Assembly: GCF_000234665.1 (NCBI RefSeq)
Contig: NC_018321.1
Span: forward strand, 534,594 to 598,593
DNA length: 64,000 nt
Direction of reading: 5' to 3'
DNA from: Leishmania mexicana MHOM/GT/2001/U1103
Lineage: Eukaryota; Euglenozoa; Kinetoplastea; Trypanosomatida; Trypanosomatidae
Each line of letters starts with the position of its first letter. The first letter of the stretch is position 1. Of the stretch, positions 20,303 to 30,377 are shown in pieces. The notes beneath the pieces were generated by a model. That model had not been told where the DNA came from and made no database searches. It was given only the letters and a program-made list of their open reading frames with translations. Made by a program: the position numbers and the translations under genes.

Positions 20303-23038
20303 ATGCCGTCCTCCAGGGTGCACCCTGACGTGAAGGGAATGGTGGTCGTCGTGGACGTAATCCGCCCTCTTGCGCAGGAGACAGTCTCCCCCTCGCCAAC
20401 GACGGCCCTTGCGGTTGAGCGCCTCGAGATCGACGTGAATGCTGTACCCTGTAACACAACGGCAGACACGCTGCTCACTGATGTGGCGGTGGCTCTGCAG
20501 GAGATGCAGCTGACCATGTGTGTCTCCCTGCAGGCGGCCGCGTTGGCATCAGGGAGAGTGTTGCCTCCGGTATCGTGGATACAGGAGGCCGTGAGGGTCA
20601 ATGACAGCAGTGACTTAGACAGGCGGCAAGCCTCAGTGACCCCGTTTCTCAGGCGCCGCTACGCAGCAGCTGTGCGGCACGCACAGAACTCCGTAGACTC
20701 ACGTCAGATGCCCACTGCGGCGCCTCCGTTGTCGTCCTCGCTGGTGCTTCGCATCGGGAGCGACTACGTCGTGGAAGACATGGCAGGCCACCCCAGCCCG
20801 GCAACCACCGTCTGGTCGGTTGTGCCTCAGTCAATGGAGGCCGCCAGCAGCGTTGCAGGCAAGGCACCTGCACAGGCAGCACTGCCTATCACGTCCTCAC
20901 TCCATCTGCTGACACGAGACCCCGCGTCAGAGGGTGTCGCTGTGGAGGCACACGGCGCTCTGCACGCACCTCTTGCTGCTCTGCCGTCGCCATCGCGAGG
21001 CAGCGCTGCGACGATGATGGCCGCCCCCAGCCGCGTTCCTGACGGCGATCTGCTCCCTGGCTCTCAGACCACCGTAGCCTCCGCCGCCGTGAAGAGAGCT
21101 ACCGCAGATATCAGCCAAGACGGGTGCTTGTCAATGCCCTCCCTTACTGTCGACTCCACCGCACCGCCACCTCTCCCGCAGCAGCAGCCACCGGCACCCG
21201 TCATGTCCCTCAAAGATGCCGACGCGGTCGCCTCCGGCCACCTGCAGGCCCACCAGGCACAGATGCTGCCTCGTGACGCTCAACGCTGCGACGACTCGCC
21301 CAACGCCAGCACCTCCGTTGCCGCCCCTGCGGAGGAGCGGAGCCGTCTTCAGCGCACTCTTTCCCGGACTGCGGCCGAGACTGCCGTGCAGGCGGAGGTG
21401 AAGCGCCTGCAGGCAGAGCACGTGCTCACCGGAGAGCACGGAGAAGGAGGGGCAGCGTCAGCGACGAGGAGGGGCGCTGGTGCGAATCTTAGTGATGCCG
21501 CCAGCGGCGATGCTTACAGCGGGACGGCGATACACACGGCAGGACGGCAGGACGGCGGCTCTGCCTCCGACACATTGTCTCCACCGCGACTCCGAGCGCA
21601 CTGGCTTGCGGCCGTCAGAGAGGAGATCGGTGCCTATGAGCGCGAAGCCGCGACGCTGCGCCGGGCAACGGAGAAGGCACGCCAGTGGCGAGAGTCTACG
21701 AAGCAGGAGTTGCGCGAGGAGATCGCGCGCCTGGAGAGGGAAGCAGTCCAGCCGAGGGCGGCGCTGGGAGAGCGCGACGTGCTGCGGCGTCGAGTGGAGC
21801 AGCTGGAGGCGCAGTTGGCTGGTGCGAAGGCGGTGAAGGCGTCGCCACTTGCGACGCAGGGGACCGCAGCCGTGCTTCCACCAGCCTCAGCTGATGCCCA
21901 GCGAGCCAAGAGGGATTGCCGAGCGACAAGCGGTTCTGCCAAGTCGCACCGGCCGTGTGTGACAGCGGTGGCCGCGATGCCGGCCCTCGAGTGCTTCAGT
22001 GACACTTCCGCATTGGGGCATGGCGACTCCTCCGAGCAATTGTCGCCACCACCGCTACCTGAGCCAGCGTTGCCGCCGCCGTCACAGGCGTGCCGATCAG
22101 CGCCTCGCGGGAACGGACATACCGCGGAATTCAGCATGGGTGCGCATCGCTGGTCTGGCAGACGCGTTTTGCTTACCTATTGCGACAGGGCAGCAGCGCC
22201 AACAGCAAGCGCTGCGTATCCGCTGCCTGAGGCACAACGGCAGCCCTCGCCCAGTCGGAGTGGGCTCGGCATGGAGAGAAGCTTCCTGTCACCGTCCCTT
22301 GAGGCCGAGGTGCGGGGAGCGCTGGAGAGCGACGACGACGACGCCGGCTCGTCCGTCACAGACAGCCGCAATAACGGCACGGCGAGCGCAGAGGCAAGGG
22401 TCGGAGGTGGTAGCGGGTGCGACTGTGACACTATTGCGGGGAGGGGTGCGAAGGCGGGGCGGCAGCCACCTGCGGTGGGGACGCGACGGCGACGACAGCG
22501 ATCGACTGCCACCGCGAGTCCCACTGCAGGTGACGCTTCATCCGAGATGCTCACGGCTTCTTGGATGACTGTGGATGCTGCGGCTCCTGCCGCGGCTTGT
22601 TCTGCCGTTGGAGCGACTTCGTTCTGCAAGGCCGTCAGGACCGCCTCGTCGCCGTACCCCGCCAGCCTCTCCGCGGTGTCTCCACGTCCGCACCGGGCGG
22701 GTGCTGCAGCGTTCACCGTCCTAGCTTGCTCCAGTGGCGGTGGTGAGGATGCCACGCGGCAGGGAGTAGGCACCTATCGACAACCGGGGAGAGGAATGGC
22801 GAACATGACGGCGACTGCCTCTGCTGCCGGATGCAGCGCCACTGCTGTCCATCGCGGACTCACAGGCAGGCACTTTGCCCGTATCGCTCTCGGCCGCGGT
22901 GACGTAACCTCGCTGCCGATGGACGCGTCGAGTGTGCGCGACAACAGCCGCCGCGGTCCTGGTAGGGGCGGGTCGCCATCACGACGGCTGGGGCATGGCT
23001 ACCTGTCCCCGTCGTGGCGCACCCCCTCTTCCTCCTAA
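20303..23038 (+). CDS. Hypothetical protein with central coiled coil
   Basis: 911 aa, not recognised. The frame is open back to 20228, but that codon is GTG, so 20303 is the first ATG. Residues about 10-130 look ordered: VKGMVVVVDVI begins a strand, and a helix pattern near NTTADTLLTDVAVALQEM follows. About 140-440 is Ala/Ser/Pro-rich. A strong charged coiled coil lies at about 440-520 (REEIGAYEREAATLRRATEK onward). The C-terminal third is Ser/Ala/Gly-rich with an acidic patch (ESDDDDAGS) and ends in a basic Arg/Ser segment. It may be a cytoskeletal or scaffold protein, but nothing in the sequence proves that. Confidence 0.72.
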   Translation: MPSSRVHPDVKGMVVVVDVIRPLAQETVSPSPTTALAVERLEIDVNAVPCNTTADTLLTDVAVALQEMQLTMCVSLQAAALASGRVLPPVSWIQEAVRVNDSSDLDRRQASVTPFLRRRYAAAVRHAQNSVDSRQMPTAAPPLSSSLVLRIGSDYVVEDMAGHPSPATTVWSVVPQSMEAASSVAGKAPAQAALPITSSLHLLTRDPASEGVAVEAHGALHAPLAALPSPSRGSAATMMAAPSRVPDGDLLPGSQTTVASAAVKRATADISQDGCLSMPSLTVDSTAPPPLPQQQPPAPVMSLKDADAVASGHLQAHQAQMLPRDAQRCDDSPNASTSVAAPAEERSRLQRTLSRTAAETAVQAEVKRLQAEHVLTGEHGEGGAASATRRGAGANLSDAASGDAYSGTAIHTAGRQDGGSASDTLSPPRLRAHWLAAVREEIGAYEREAATLRRATEKARQWRESTKQELREEIARLEREAVQPRAALGERDVLRRRVEQLEAQLAGAKAVKASPLATQGTAAVLPPASADAQRAKRDCRATSGSAKSHRPCVTAVAAMPALECFSDTSALGHGDSSEQLSPPPLPEPALPPPSQACRSAPRGNGHTAEFSMGAHRWSGRRVLLTYCDRAAAPTASAAYPLPEAQRQPSPSRSGLGMERSFLSPSLEAEVRGALESDDDDAGSSVTDSRNNGTASAEARVGGGSGCDCDTIAGRGAKAGRQPPAVGTRRRRQRSTATASPTAGDASSEMLTASWMTVDAAAPAAACSAVGATSFCKAVRTASSPYPASLSAVSPRPHRAGAAAFTVLACSSGGGEDATRQGVGTYRQPGRGMANMTATASAAGCSATAVHRGLTGRHFARIALGRGDVTSLPMDASSVRDNSRRGPGRGGSPSRRLGHGYLSPSWRTPSSS

Positions 23039-24255
23039 GAGGGGCAATTGTGGGGCTTCCAGAGGGCTTGCCCGCATTCTTCTGCCACCCGGACAATGAT
23101 GCGACGACCCTCTCGCTCACTTTGCATGTCTGTGTGTGTGTGTTGCGTGCCAGCCTTCTCTCCTTCGCGTTGGGGAGGCCTCGGTCCGGCTCTACTGCCT
23201 CGTGTCTGCACTCAAAGGGCGCACCCTCCCCCCTCCCCACACCCCTGACCAGCCCCCATCCTGTTTGCCACCCGCTGCGACGTGATGGATACGGGCAGTG
23301 CAGGGGCCACCCCCTCCTCCCGCCCGTACAGGTCATCGAAGGGCGACAAGCAGCGACCCCGTGAGACCGGAATGCAGACCTCCGCTCCCCCCGCGCCAGC
23401 CGGGCGACGTCCCAAGGCGTCTGGCGACATCGCCCTATGACCGGTTAGACGGTGGGGATGGAGCCTCCCCCCTCCCCCTCCTCAACACAACAGGCGCCTT
23501 CTCTTACCTCCTCCGCCCCTCCTCTTCGTTTACGCTGATCTCTCGCACGCACACACGTGAGCGAGGGCAGGTATCACGCACGTACCGTGTGCGCATGTGT
23601 GCGTGTGTGTACGCTTAGAGGCACCCTTTCCCTTCACCCTACTTGCCGACCGCTTCTCCTCCTCCTGCTTAACCCTCTCTGTTCTCTGGCTTGGTTGTGC
23701 GTTGTTGCCTCTCGCAGCTCTTCGCTCACACACGTGTGTGTTGCCCACCGCCATTGACATTTGGCCTCCCTTCCCCATAGCTGTCCCCATAGCTCTCCCC
23801 ATACCCCCCCCTCCCTCCCCCGACTCCACTCCACACCCAAAGTGTGCGCGCCACCTCATCCCTCCCCTCTCCCTTCGTGAGCCGCTGAACACGCGCATAC
23901 ACGAGCAGTGCTCTCATCTTCCCCACCCCAAATCCCACCGATCTCACCACACGGACTTGCCCCTCGCTCGCTTGCTCGCATCGTGGCGGCGGCCGACGCC
24001 CTCCTCCTTGTCACTTGCGCCTCCGCTTCTACAAACTCCCCTCTCACCCTTCCTCCACTTCGCGCGTGCTGTTCGCCAGCGGCGAGTGCACTCGCCATCC
24101 TACACAGACGCGAAGTGAAGCCAGCTCTGCACAGGTGTAGGCCCGCACGCGCGGTGGGAGCACTTCCTGCTGGGGCCTGTTGTATGCGGCTGGCACCCCA
24201 GCGTCTCAACGGGCACACTCGCGCACACTCGCATCTACGGCACGCATCACGGTAG
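23039..24255. other. Intergenic region carrying repeat copy B
   Basis: The first 240 bases are low-complexity, followed by repeat copy B at 23278-23630, then long CT-rich DNA. A plausible acceptor for the next gene is the AG at 24078-24079, after a long C/T tract. A GT tract near 23127-23142 is also present. Confidence 0.6.
23278..23630 (+). repeat. 353-bp direct repeat, copy B
   Basis: One mismatch to 1958-2310. The right-hand boundary is sharp: after GGCACCCTTTCC, copy A continues into the CEP164-like splice acceptor whereas copy B continues into unrelated CT-rich DNA. Copy B therefore lacks the AG that copy A's gene uses. Confidence 0.95.
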
Positions 24256-26409
24256 ATGTCGGGCTTTTGCGGTGCTGCGGCGACAGCAGCGGAGGAGTCG
24301 ATGGCGCCGCCGAACAGCCCACCGGAGCGCGAGGTGACGGCACCGATGCATGACATACCCGCAGACGTCGGGTTTGGCGCAGCAGCGCTTCCCCACAACA
24401 TCAGCAGCTGGGAACTTCTGGACGTTGAGACGGACGGGGACCCTGCAGCCTTTTCGGGGTCGTCGCCAATCCAAGCTGGCCGCCGGGCCACCTGCGTGGA
24501 GGTTGCCGTGGATCACGAAGATGGCGGGGGCCACGCTCTGCAAGCGTCGGCAGCGACGAAAGAGCTGAGGGCCGCCTCTGGGGAGCCTCCCGCTGCACTT
24601 CTGCAGTTGTTCGACACAGAGAGCCGCCACACCGCAGACGACACCCCGTCGGAGCACGCGCCAAGCGGCACCCCCGCTCCGAAGGGGCGTGAGCACCACC
24701 GCTTTGGCGTCGGCAAGTTAGCAGAGGCGCAATACTCCTTCACCCGCAGTGTGTCAACAGTGTGGTCCCTCCTCTCCACTACCTCTCAGGCCCACCTGCC
24801 TGTGGTTAGCACCGGCCTGTGCCCGGTGCTGGGCCCGAAGACGACTGCCACCCCCAAAGACGCTTGCTGTCTCGGTATCGCCGTCACAGAGGCCACCTCT
24901 ACTGGCCAGCCCGGTGCTCACGAGCAACAGGATCACAACATCAACTCCTTGCACGCGAGCTCGGGGATGGCGGGGACGTGGAGGGTAGATTCCCTTCCGA
25001 GCTCACTGCCGCTGGCGCCACAAAGCATTGGCGTGTCGCACTCCTCCTACGAGGCGGTCACGGAGCAGGCGAGCCATGGCACCGGTGCGTCAAGCTCCGA
25101 GATGCCAATAGGCGCCGTGACGAATGCTATCCTCATCCCTCGCGTCATCAGTGTCGCGACGACGTCTCTGGCGAGCGAGGGTGAGCTGTGCATGGGTGAG
25201 TCCCGGCGGGCGGGTGTGTGGACGCCGGTCTTCGCGGATACTAGCACGCTCAGCGATCAAGTTGCGATGACCTCGATCGCGTCGTCACTTCCGTCGCCTT
25301 CTCAGGGCGCACCTGTGCTGTCAGAGGACAGTATTCGACGGCTCGGTGAAGAGGTGGCAGCCAGGGAGACGCAGGTGGCTGCTGTGGCGATGGCACTGGA
25401 AGGTCAGCTGGAGCTTGATGGGCCCCCATCCATGCCACCATCGCCTTCCCCCGATCCCGGGACTAGCGCGGGGCCGAGGTGCGCGTGCGAGCAGCCAGCC
25501 GAGCTACTCGCGTGGTTGATGAAGCCTTTGGTGTCGCTGTGCGACCATCGGCCGCATCCATGCACCTGCGAGGAGGGTCGGGCGGGAAGCGGTGCGGCGA
25601 ACACCCCAGACACGGGTCTAGCCGGAAGCGCCTCCGCGCAGAGCAGGCAGTGTGAACAGAGGAGAGCGGCGGCGTGGCTCTCCCGGCGCATGTCCTTCAT
25701 CTCTTCGTCATCCCTTGCCACATCGCCGCTGCCCTCGGCTATGCCCAGCACCACCTTTCCTTCAGCGGCGGCGCCGGCCACTTCAGCTGCCTCGTCCTCC
25801 ATCTTCACTCTGGAGTCGTCGCTGCTTTGGTCGCAGGCCTGCATCGTGTGCGCCGGCAGCTCGCAGCGCGCGCTCAAGGGGCTGCACCAGCTGTGCGACT
25901 ATGTGTGGCAGGACTTGAAGAACCACTGGTACCCGCAGCTGCGCCTCGTGCTCGGCGATCACTCGTCGGCGCGCAAGATCCGCTACGGGTGTCGCGCGCG
26001 TCGTCGTTTCGAACCGAAGCGCACGTCAGAGAACGGCGAGAGCGCCACAGCGACAAGTGATGCCCCTACGGAAACCACCGCGGGAGTCTCTCCCGCCGCC
26101 TGTGGCGCTGCCTCCACCTCCCGTGTAGAGGCAATGCGGTATCGCAGCGTGTCGTCGCCATGCTTCTTCAACGGTGACGTTCGCATCACCAACGACTCAG
26201 CAGCGCATCCGTACATGTCGTGGAGGGATAGGGCGGCGACGGCAGCGACTTTCCATCTCCATGCCAGTAACAGCAACAGCACCAACAGCAGTGGTGCCAG
26301 CAGTCCGCTGCCGTCTCAGTCCACTAAGGAGGGTATGCGACTCTACGCCGTCATGACCGCCGAGGCCGTTGCGTCAGCCGCGCAAGGTCTGCTGGTGTTT
26401 CTACTGTGA
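24256..26409 (+). CDS. Hypothetical protein with a WELL motif and conserved-looking C-terminal block
   Basis: 717 aa, not recognised. Most of the chain is Ser/Ala/Pro-rich and probably disordered. Two parts stand out. Near the N-terminus, SSWELLDVETD (Trp52 to Leu55) fits the W-x-x-L shape of an ATG8-interacting (LIR/AIM) motif with acidic residues after it. Residues about 514-585 look folded: a hydrophobic helix pattern with Cys, Trp and basic residues (LWSQACIVCAGSSQRALKGL and then VWQDLKNHWYPQLRLVLGD). A Cys/His-containing stretch lies at about 410-440. The protein ends with a hydrophobic LLVFLL. The start is the ATG right after CGGTAG. Confidence 0.7.
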   Translation: MSGFCGAAATAAEESMAPPNSPPEREVTAPMHDIPADVGFGAAALPHNISSWELLDVETDGDPAAFSGSSPIQAGRRATCVEVAVDHEDGGGHALQASAATKELRAASGEPPAALLQLFDTESRHTADDTPSEHAPSGTPAPKGREHHRFGVGKLAEAQYSFTRSVSTVWSLLSTTSQAHLPVVSTGLCPVLGPKTTATPKDACCLGIAVTEATSTGQPGAHEQQDHNINSLHASSGMAGTWRVDSLPSSLPLAPQSIGVSHSSYEAVTEQASHGTGASSSEMPIGAVTNAILIPRVISVATTSLASEGELCMGESRRAGVWTPVFADTSTLSDQVAMTSIASSLPSPSQGAPVLSEDSIRRLGEEVAARETQVAAVAMALEGQLELDGPPSMPPSPSPDPGTSAGPRCACEQPAELLAWLMKPLVSLCDHRPHPCTCEEGRAGSGAANTPDTGLAGSASAQSRQCEQRRAAAWLSRRMSFISSSSLATSPLPSAMPSTTFPSAAAPATSAASSSIFTLESSLLWSQACIVCAGSSQRALKGLHQLCDYVWQDLKNHWYPQLRLVLGDHSSARKIRYGCRARRRFEPKRTSENGESATATSDAPTETTAGVSPAACGAASTSRVEAMRYRSVSSPCFFNGDVRITNDSAAHPYMSWRDRAATAATFHLHASNSNSTNSSGASSPLPSQSTKEGMRLYAVMTAEAVASAAQGLLVFLL

Positions 26410-27257
26410 GGACAGAGGCCCCGGAGGCCCTCACTCCGAGCGCGCGGTCTTCATTTCTCTTCTCTGCAAAGAGCCCGCCGTACTACTTGTGATGGCGGTG
26501 CTGACGGTGGCAGCGGCAGGAAGCAAAGGTGTGTGTGTGAGGGGGGGGGGCGCCCTGTTACACACGTGCGGCCCTCGTCCTCGTTCGTGTGCGACTTCCG
26601 CCCCCGCCATCATCCGGTGTGTGCGTGTTGTCGCCTCCCATACTGCGCCAGCTTCTTTGCTGTCGTGCCATCTCGCGTCCTTCCTGTTTCTTGTATTACC
26701 TGCTTGAACGATGTATTCAGCTCTGACGATGGAGGAGCATAGAAGGGCTGGCGTGCGTGTGTGCATGCATGTGTGTGTGTGTGTCTGTGTGTCGGGACGC
26801 AGTGCACCGAAAAACTATAATCCCCCCCCCCCACCCACACACTCACACCCACAAAAGCTCGTGTCACATCTGCGTGTACACCCGCATTGCCGCCCCCCTC
26901 CCCCACTGACGACCTCATCTTTCCTTCTCTTTCTTTTGCTTTATTTGGCGTCCACGGCGGTCGACTGAGCCCGACGCTGTGCCCCTTTATTTCGCTTGCC
27001 TTTCCTACTTAGTTTCCTCCTCCTGCTGCTGCTGCTGCTTCGCTACTGCTGCTGGCGTATGTTGCTCGTTGCTGCGATTGTTGAGTCGTGTGTGCGTGCT
27101 GGGTGCTGTGCGTGTGTGCTGGCGTCATTGTCGCGCCAAGCGCACAATTCTTTCTGTTGCGGTGCTTCCCTCTCCCAATTTTCATTTCTTTTGGGTTTCT
27201 CTCTGCTGAACCAGAACCCTTCTGGCGATGTGTCCGCTCTGCAGGAGTGCATCGTCT

Positions 27258-27279
27258 CCCCGCCCCGCCCCGCCCCGCC
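27258..27279 (-). repeat. CCCCG array, G-quadruplex-prone on the minus strand
   Basis: Four C4 tracts separated by single G bases, so the minus strand has four G4 tracts with one-base loops. Confidence 0.75.
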
Positions 27280-27444
27280 TCTCCGTTACGCTTCTGCTGC
27301 CTTCGCTTGTCGCTGAGGGTGGTGGTGGGGGGGGGGCGACATCTTTTCGCCATCGTTTGTATGGACGTGTTGCGTGGTGCGGGTCTGAGGTGTGGAGTGT
27401 GAGGTGCACGCCGCTTCCCGTTGATGCATGTACACGTATATCTT

Positions 27445-27459
27445 GTATATATATATATG
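27445..27459. repeat. TA microsatellite
   Basis: Seven TA units in an otherwise GC-rich gap. Confidence 0.8.
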
Positions 27460-27688
27460 TATACATGCCATTATCTGGTGAAGGCGTGCCTTGGGGAGTG
27501 CGTGCCGACGACGAACTCGCGCGCGCCCTCTCCGTCTTCTCATCCCCATCTCCTCCTCTGCTGGCTCCTTCGTCAGCAAGCGGGTGAGGGTACGAGTCCC
27601 CGCGGACACCGTATTATTTCCCTGAATTCTGTACGCCACTCATTGCCGCTCGCACGCATTCCGCGCGGTACGGCGGTGTGGCGCGATC

Positions 27689-27709
27689 GGGGGGTGGGGT
27701 GGGGTGGGG
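27689..27709 (+). repeat. GGGGT array, G-quadruplex-prone on the plus strand
   Basis: G6 followed by three GGGG tracts separated by single T bases, with a further GGGG at 27714-27717. This is an ideal intramolecular G-quadruplex pattern that would also be present in the precursor RNA. Confidence 0.75.
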
Positions 27710-30161
27710 CGATGGGGCCTTTCCTTCTGCCCCATGCAATCGATAACTTTACTTTACCCCGGGTATTGGTGGTGGTGGTGGTGTTCCCTCTCGTTTCCGT
27801 TTTTGCTGCGGATGGGCCGCATTGACCGCACGGCCCCGCCTTTTCTTGCTCCTTCTTTCGGCTGTCCATGCCATCATAGTAAGTCCCCATGCCCATCCAA
27901 CCCCCGCTTCCTGTCTCTCTTCCCGGCGAGACAGGGAGCGGGATGGACCGGTGGGGCCGACCTCTCAGCAGTACGCAGGCGCAGGCATACACGCGTATCT
28001 GCACTCGTGAACTCTACGCACTCTACTCCTGCCGGGAGGGCCTCGGTGTAAGCGGCACGATCGCACGCACCGCCCTCCCAGAGGTCGGATCGACGGAGGC
28101 GAACATGCCGACTCGCTGGATGGCCTCGGCGTCACAGTACACACACCCACACCCACACACATACATACGCCTTCCCTCTCTAGTTGATTTTCGCTGTACA
28201 TGCGCAGGCTGCCGTGTACCATCCATTTGAACCAGCGTCTTCCCGCTTCTCACATGTGTCGCTGGCGCGCTTTTCTTTCGGTATTGCCCACACCAGCTTT
28301 ATATTGCGTCGGGGGGGGCCCTTGTGCGTGGCCGTTCACCTCTCCTTCAACTTCTCCACCCCTCACAGCGCCCCCTCCCCCCCCCCGCACATCACACACG
28401 CACCTCTCCTTACCATAGTTGTTCGTCTACGTCTCTCTGTCTCGTCGTTCGTCGATGCTTGCGTGTGTGTGCGTGTGCGCCGGTGAGCAGTCCTCACCAT
28501 CCATGTGCCGGCCCTGCCCCCCCCCCTCTATCACGCCTGGATACCGGTGGTTCGCCCTCCCCCTCCCCTACCAGCTCTCCTCGTTCTTTGTTTCCTTTTT
28601 TTCTGTTCAAGGCGTGTTGCGCATGTTGTGTGCTGCCCTTCTCTGCGAATCCCCGTGGTGGTGGTGGTGGTGCTCTCTCCCTGTTCCCTTCTTGCTGTTT
28701 CTCTTCCCGCTGCGTGCCCACCGTGGCCGATGATGATGAGGATGATGCCGCTCCACGCCACGACGCGGTCGAGTCGCATCCGAGCGCATGCCTGGCCTCT
28801 CTGTCTTCTCTCTTGCACATGCCGGCTTGCAGCTGATCAGCTACTATGGCTTCGTCTGCGCGCGCGTGTGTCGAGTGAGTGCACAGGACCATGTACTACC
28901 CCCCCTTCTCTCTCGCGCTCCCCAGTGCTGCCCCTTCTTCGCTTTTTCCTCTGCTGCTGTCGTTGTTGGGACGTCTGCCGCAGTGGTCGGTGTCGCCGCT
29001 GTCCCCTCTCAGCGCGTATAGAGCAGAGATGACGGTGGTGGCGGGAGGAGAAGGGGAGAGACGAGGGAGAGGGAGATGCGCTCGCCAACGCTCGGCTGTC
29101 CGTGTGTCTCCTCATTCCCTCTCTCTGCTTCCCCGTGCGTCTGTGCTCGCGCTTGGGCCTTCTCCGTCTCCGTTGCGTCGTCCCTCTCCGTCCGTCCATG
29201 CCTTCTTCTCTCGTGTACTTTCTGGCAGCGGCGTCCTTTGTTGCTTCTCATGCTCTCTGAGCTCCCCCCTCCCCTTCCCCCCATCATCATCTTCTTCCTC
29301 CCCGGCTGTCGAGGCGTCTGCGTCGCAGCACTCCAGCGGCAGTGCCATCAACTCATGAAGGGAAGGAGTGCATCGACGAAGAGGTGGGGGCGAAACCGCA
29401 GACAGGCGCAACAACGCGCCGCGCACAGGCCAAATGAACGCGGACGTGGAGAGGGGTCCTGCCAGCTATGCGACGTGTGTATGCATGCACATCGCACGTG
29501 GTGGACGCGCTGAGGGACGTCACCCCTCCTCCATCCGAACACATCACGCCCTCTTGCTCTTTGCGTGTGCGCGCTTGTCTCTGTCGTGGTGCCATTCCTT
29601 TTGATGTGCCGCACTCGGTGGGACGTGTTGGACCAGGAACGAAAGGGGTGAGGGCTGACGAAACGATTTGTGAGGCACACGGCCTCCTCCCTGCACTCTC
29701 CCCCTCCCATCACAGGCGCGCCTCGAGACTCTTCAGTGCGTCTCTACGCATCCTTCGAAGTTCGCTTCTTCGCGCTTTTCCCTCTACGCGCTCGTCGCGG
29801 GGCGGGGAGGGGTGGGGGAATGACCAGGTACTTCCCCATGGCGAGCGACGACGGCGGGCCCTCCTTGTTGACCTGCGCTGACGCGCGCCTCGCAGGTATC
29901 GGCATTCTCGAGCGCTTGTCGCGCTCTTTTTAAGTATTCCACTCTGCACCTCCGCCTTCCCTCCCTCTCTATCTTCTCATGCGTGCGACGCACGTCGCCG
30001 AGGCGTGGCAGCCCAGCGCCGCCGTCTTCGTCAACGTAGAACACGCCAACACGTACCAAAACTGGTAGGCACCGCCTCTCTCTCTGTTATCTGCGTGCAT
30101 GTGCACTCCTTCGTCCGCGCCACGGACTCTCGCACACGCTGGCCTCGATACTTTTTTTTGT

Positions 30162-30163
30162 AG
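30162..30163 (+). promoter_or_regulatory. Predicted spliced-leader acceptor
   Basis: An AG directly follows C, T8 and GT, 215 bases upstream of the ATG at 30378. It is one of the clearest acceptors in the window. Confidence 0.55.
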
Positions 30164-30377
30164 GCGAACCGACGCGCCACAGCGGGAAAGGCGCGGAACA
30201 CAGTGGAGGAGACGGTGAGTAACGCCGCACCGAGCCCGACAACCAGGGGAAGAGGCGCGAAGAGCCGTGGCTTTCCATCGTGCACCACAGCGGCTTCTCG
30301 CACGGGGCACCAGCACACAGCGACACCGGGTTTCCCACGAACACATTACGGAACACGCTTCATTGCATCAAACACGC

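Larger units (their letters stand above)
26410..30377. other. Four-kilobase gap of low-complexity DNA
   Basis: The longest gap in the window. It holds many G, C, CA, GT and TA runs, a C-tract array at 27258-27279, a G-tract array at 27689-27709, a TA repeat at 27445-27459 and GGT repeats near 27769-27782 and 28659-28671. No frame longer than about 180 codons looks coding. Two very short frames near the right end (29820-29933, 37 codons; 29979-30068, 29 codons) have fair third-base composition but no support as genes; they could be upstream frames of the next mRNA or chance. Confidence 0.55.
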
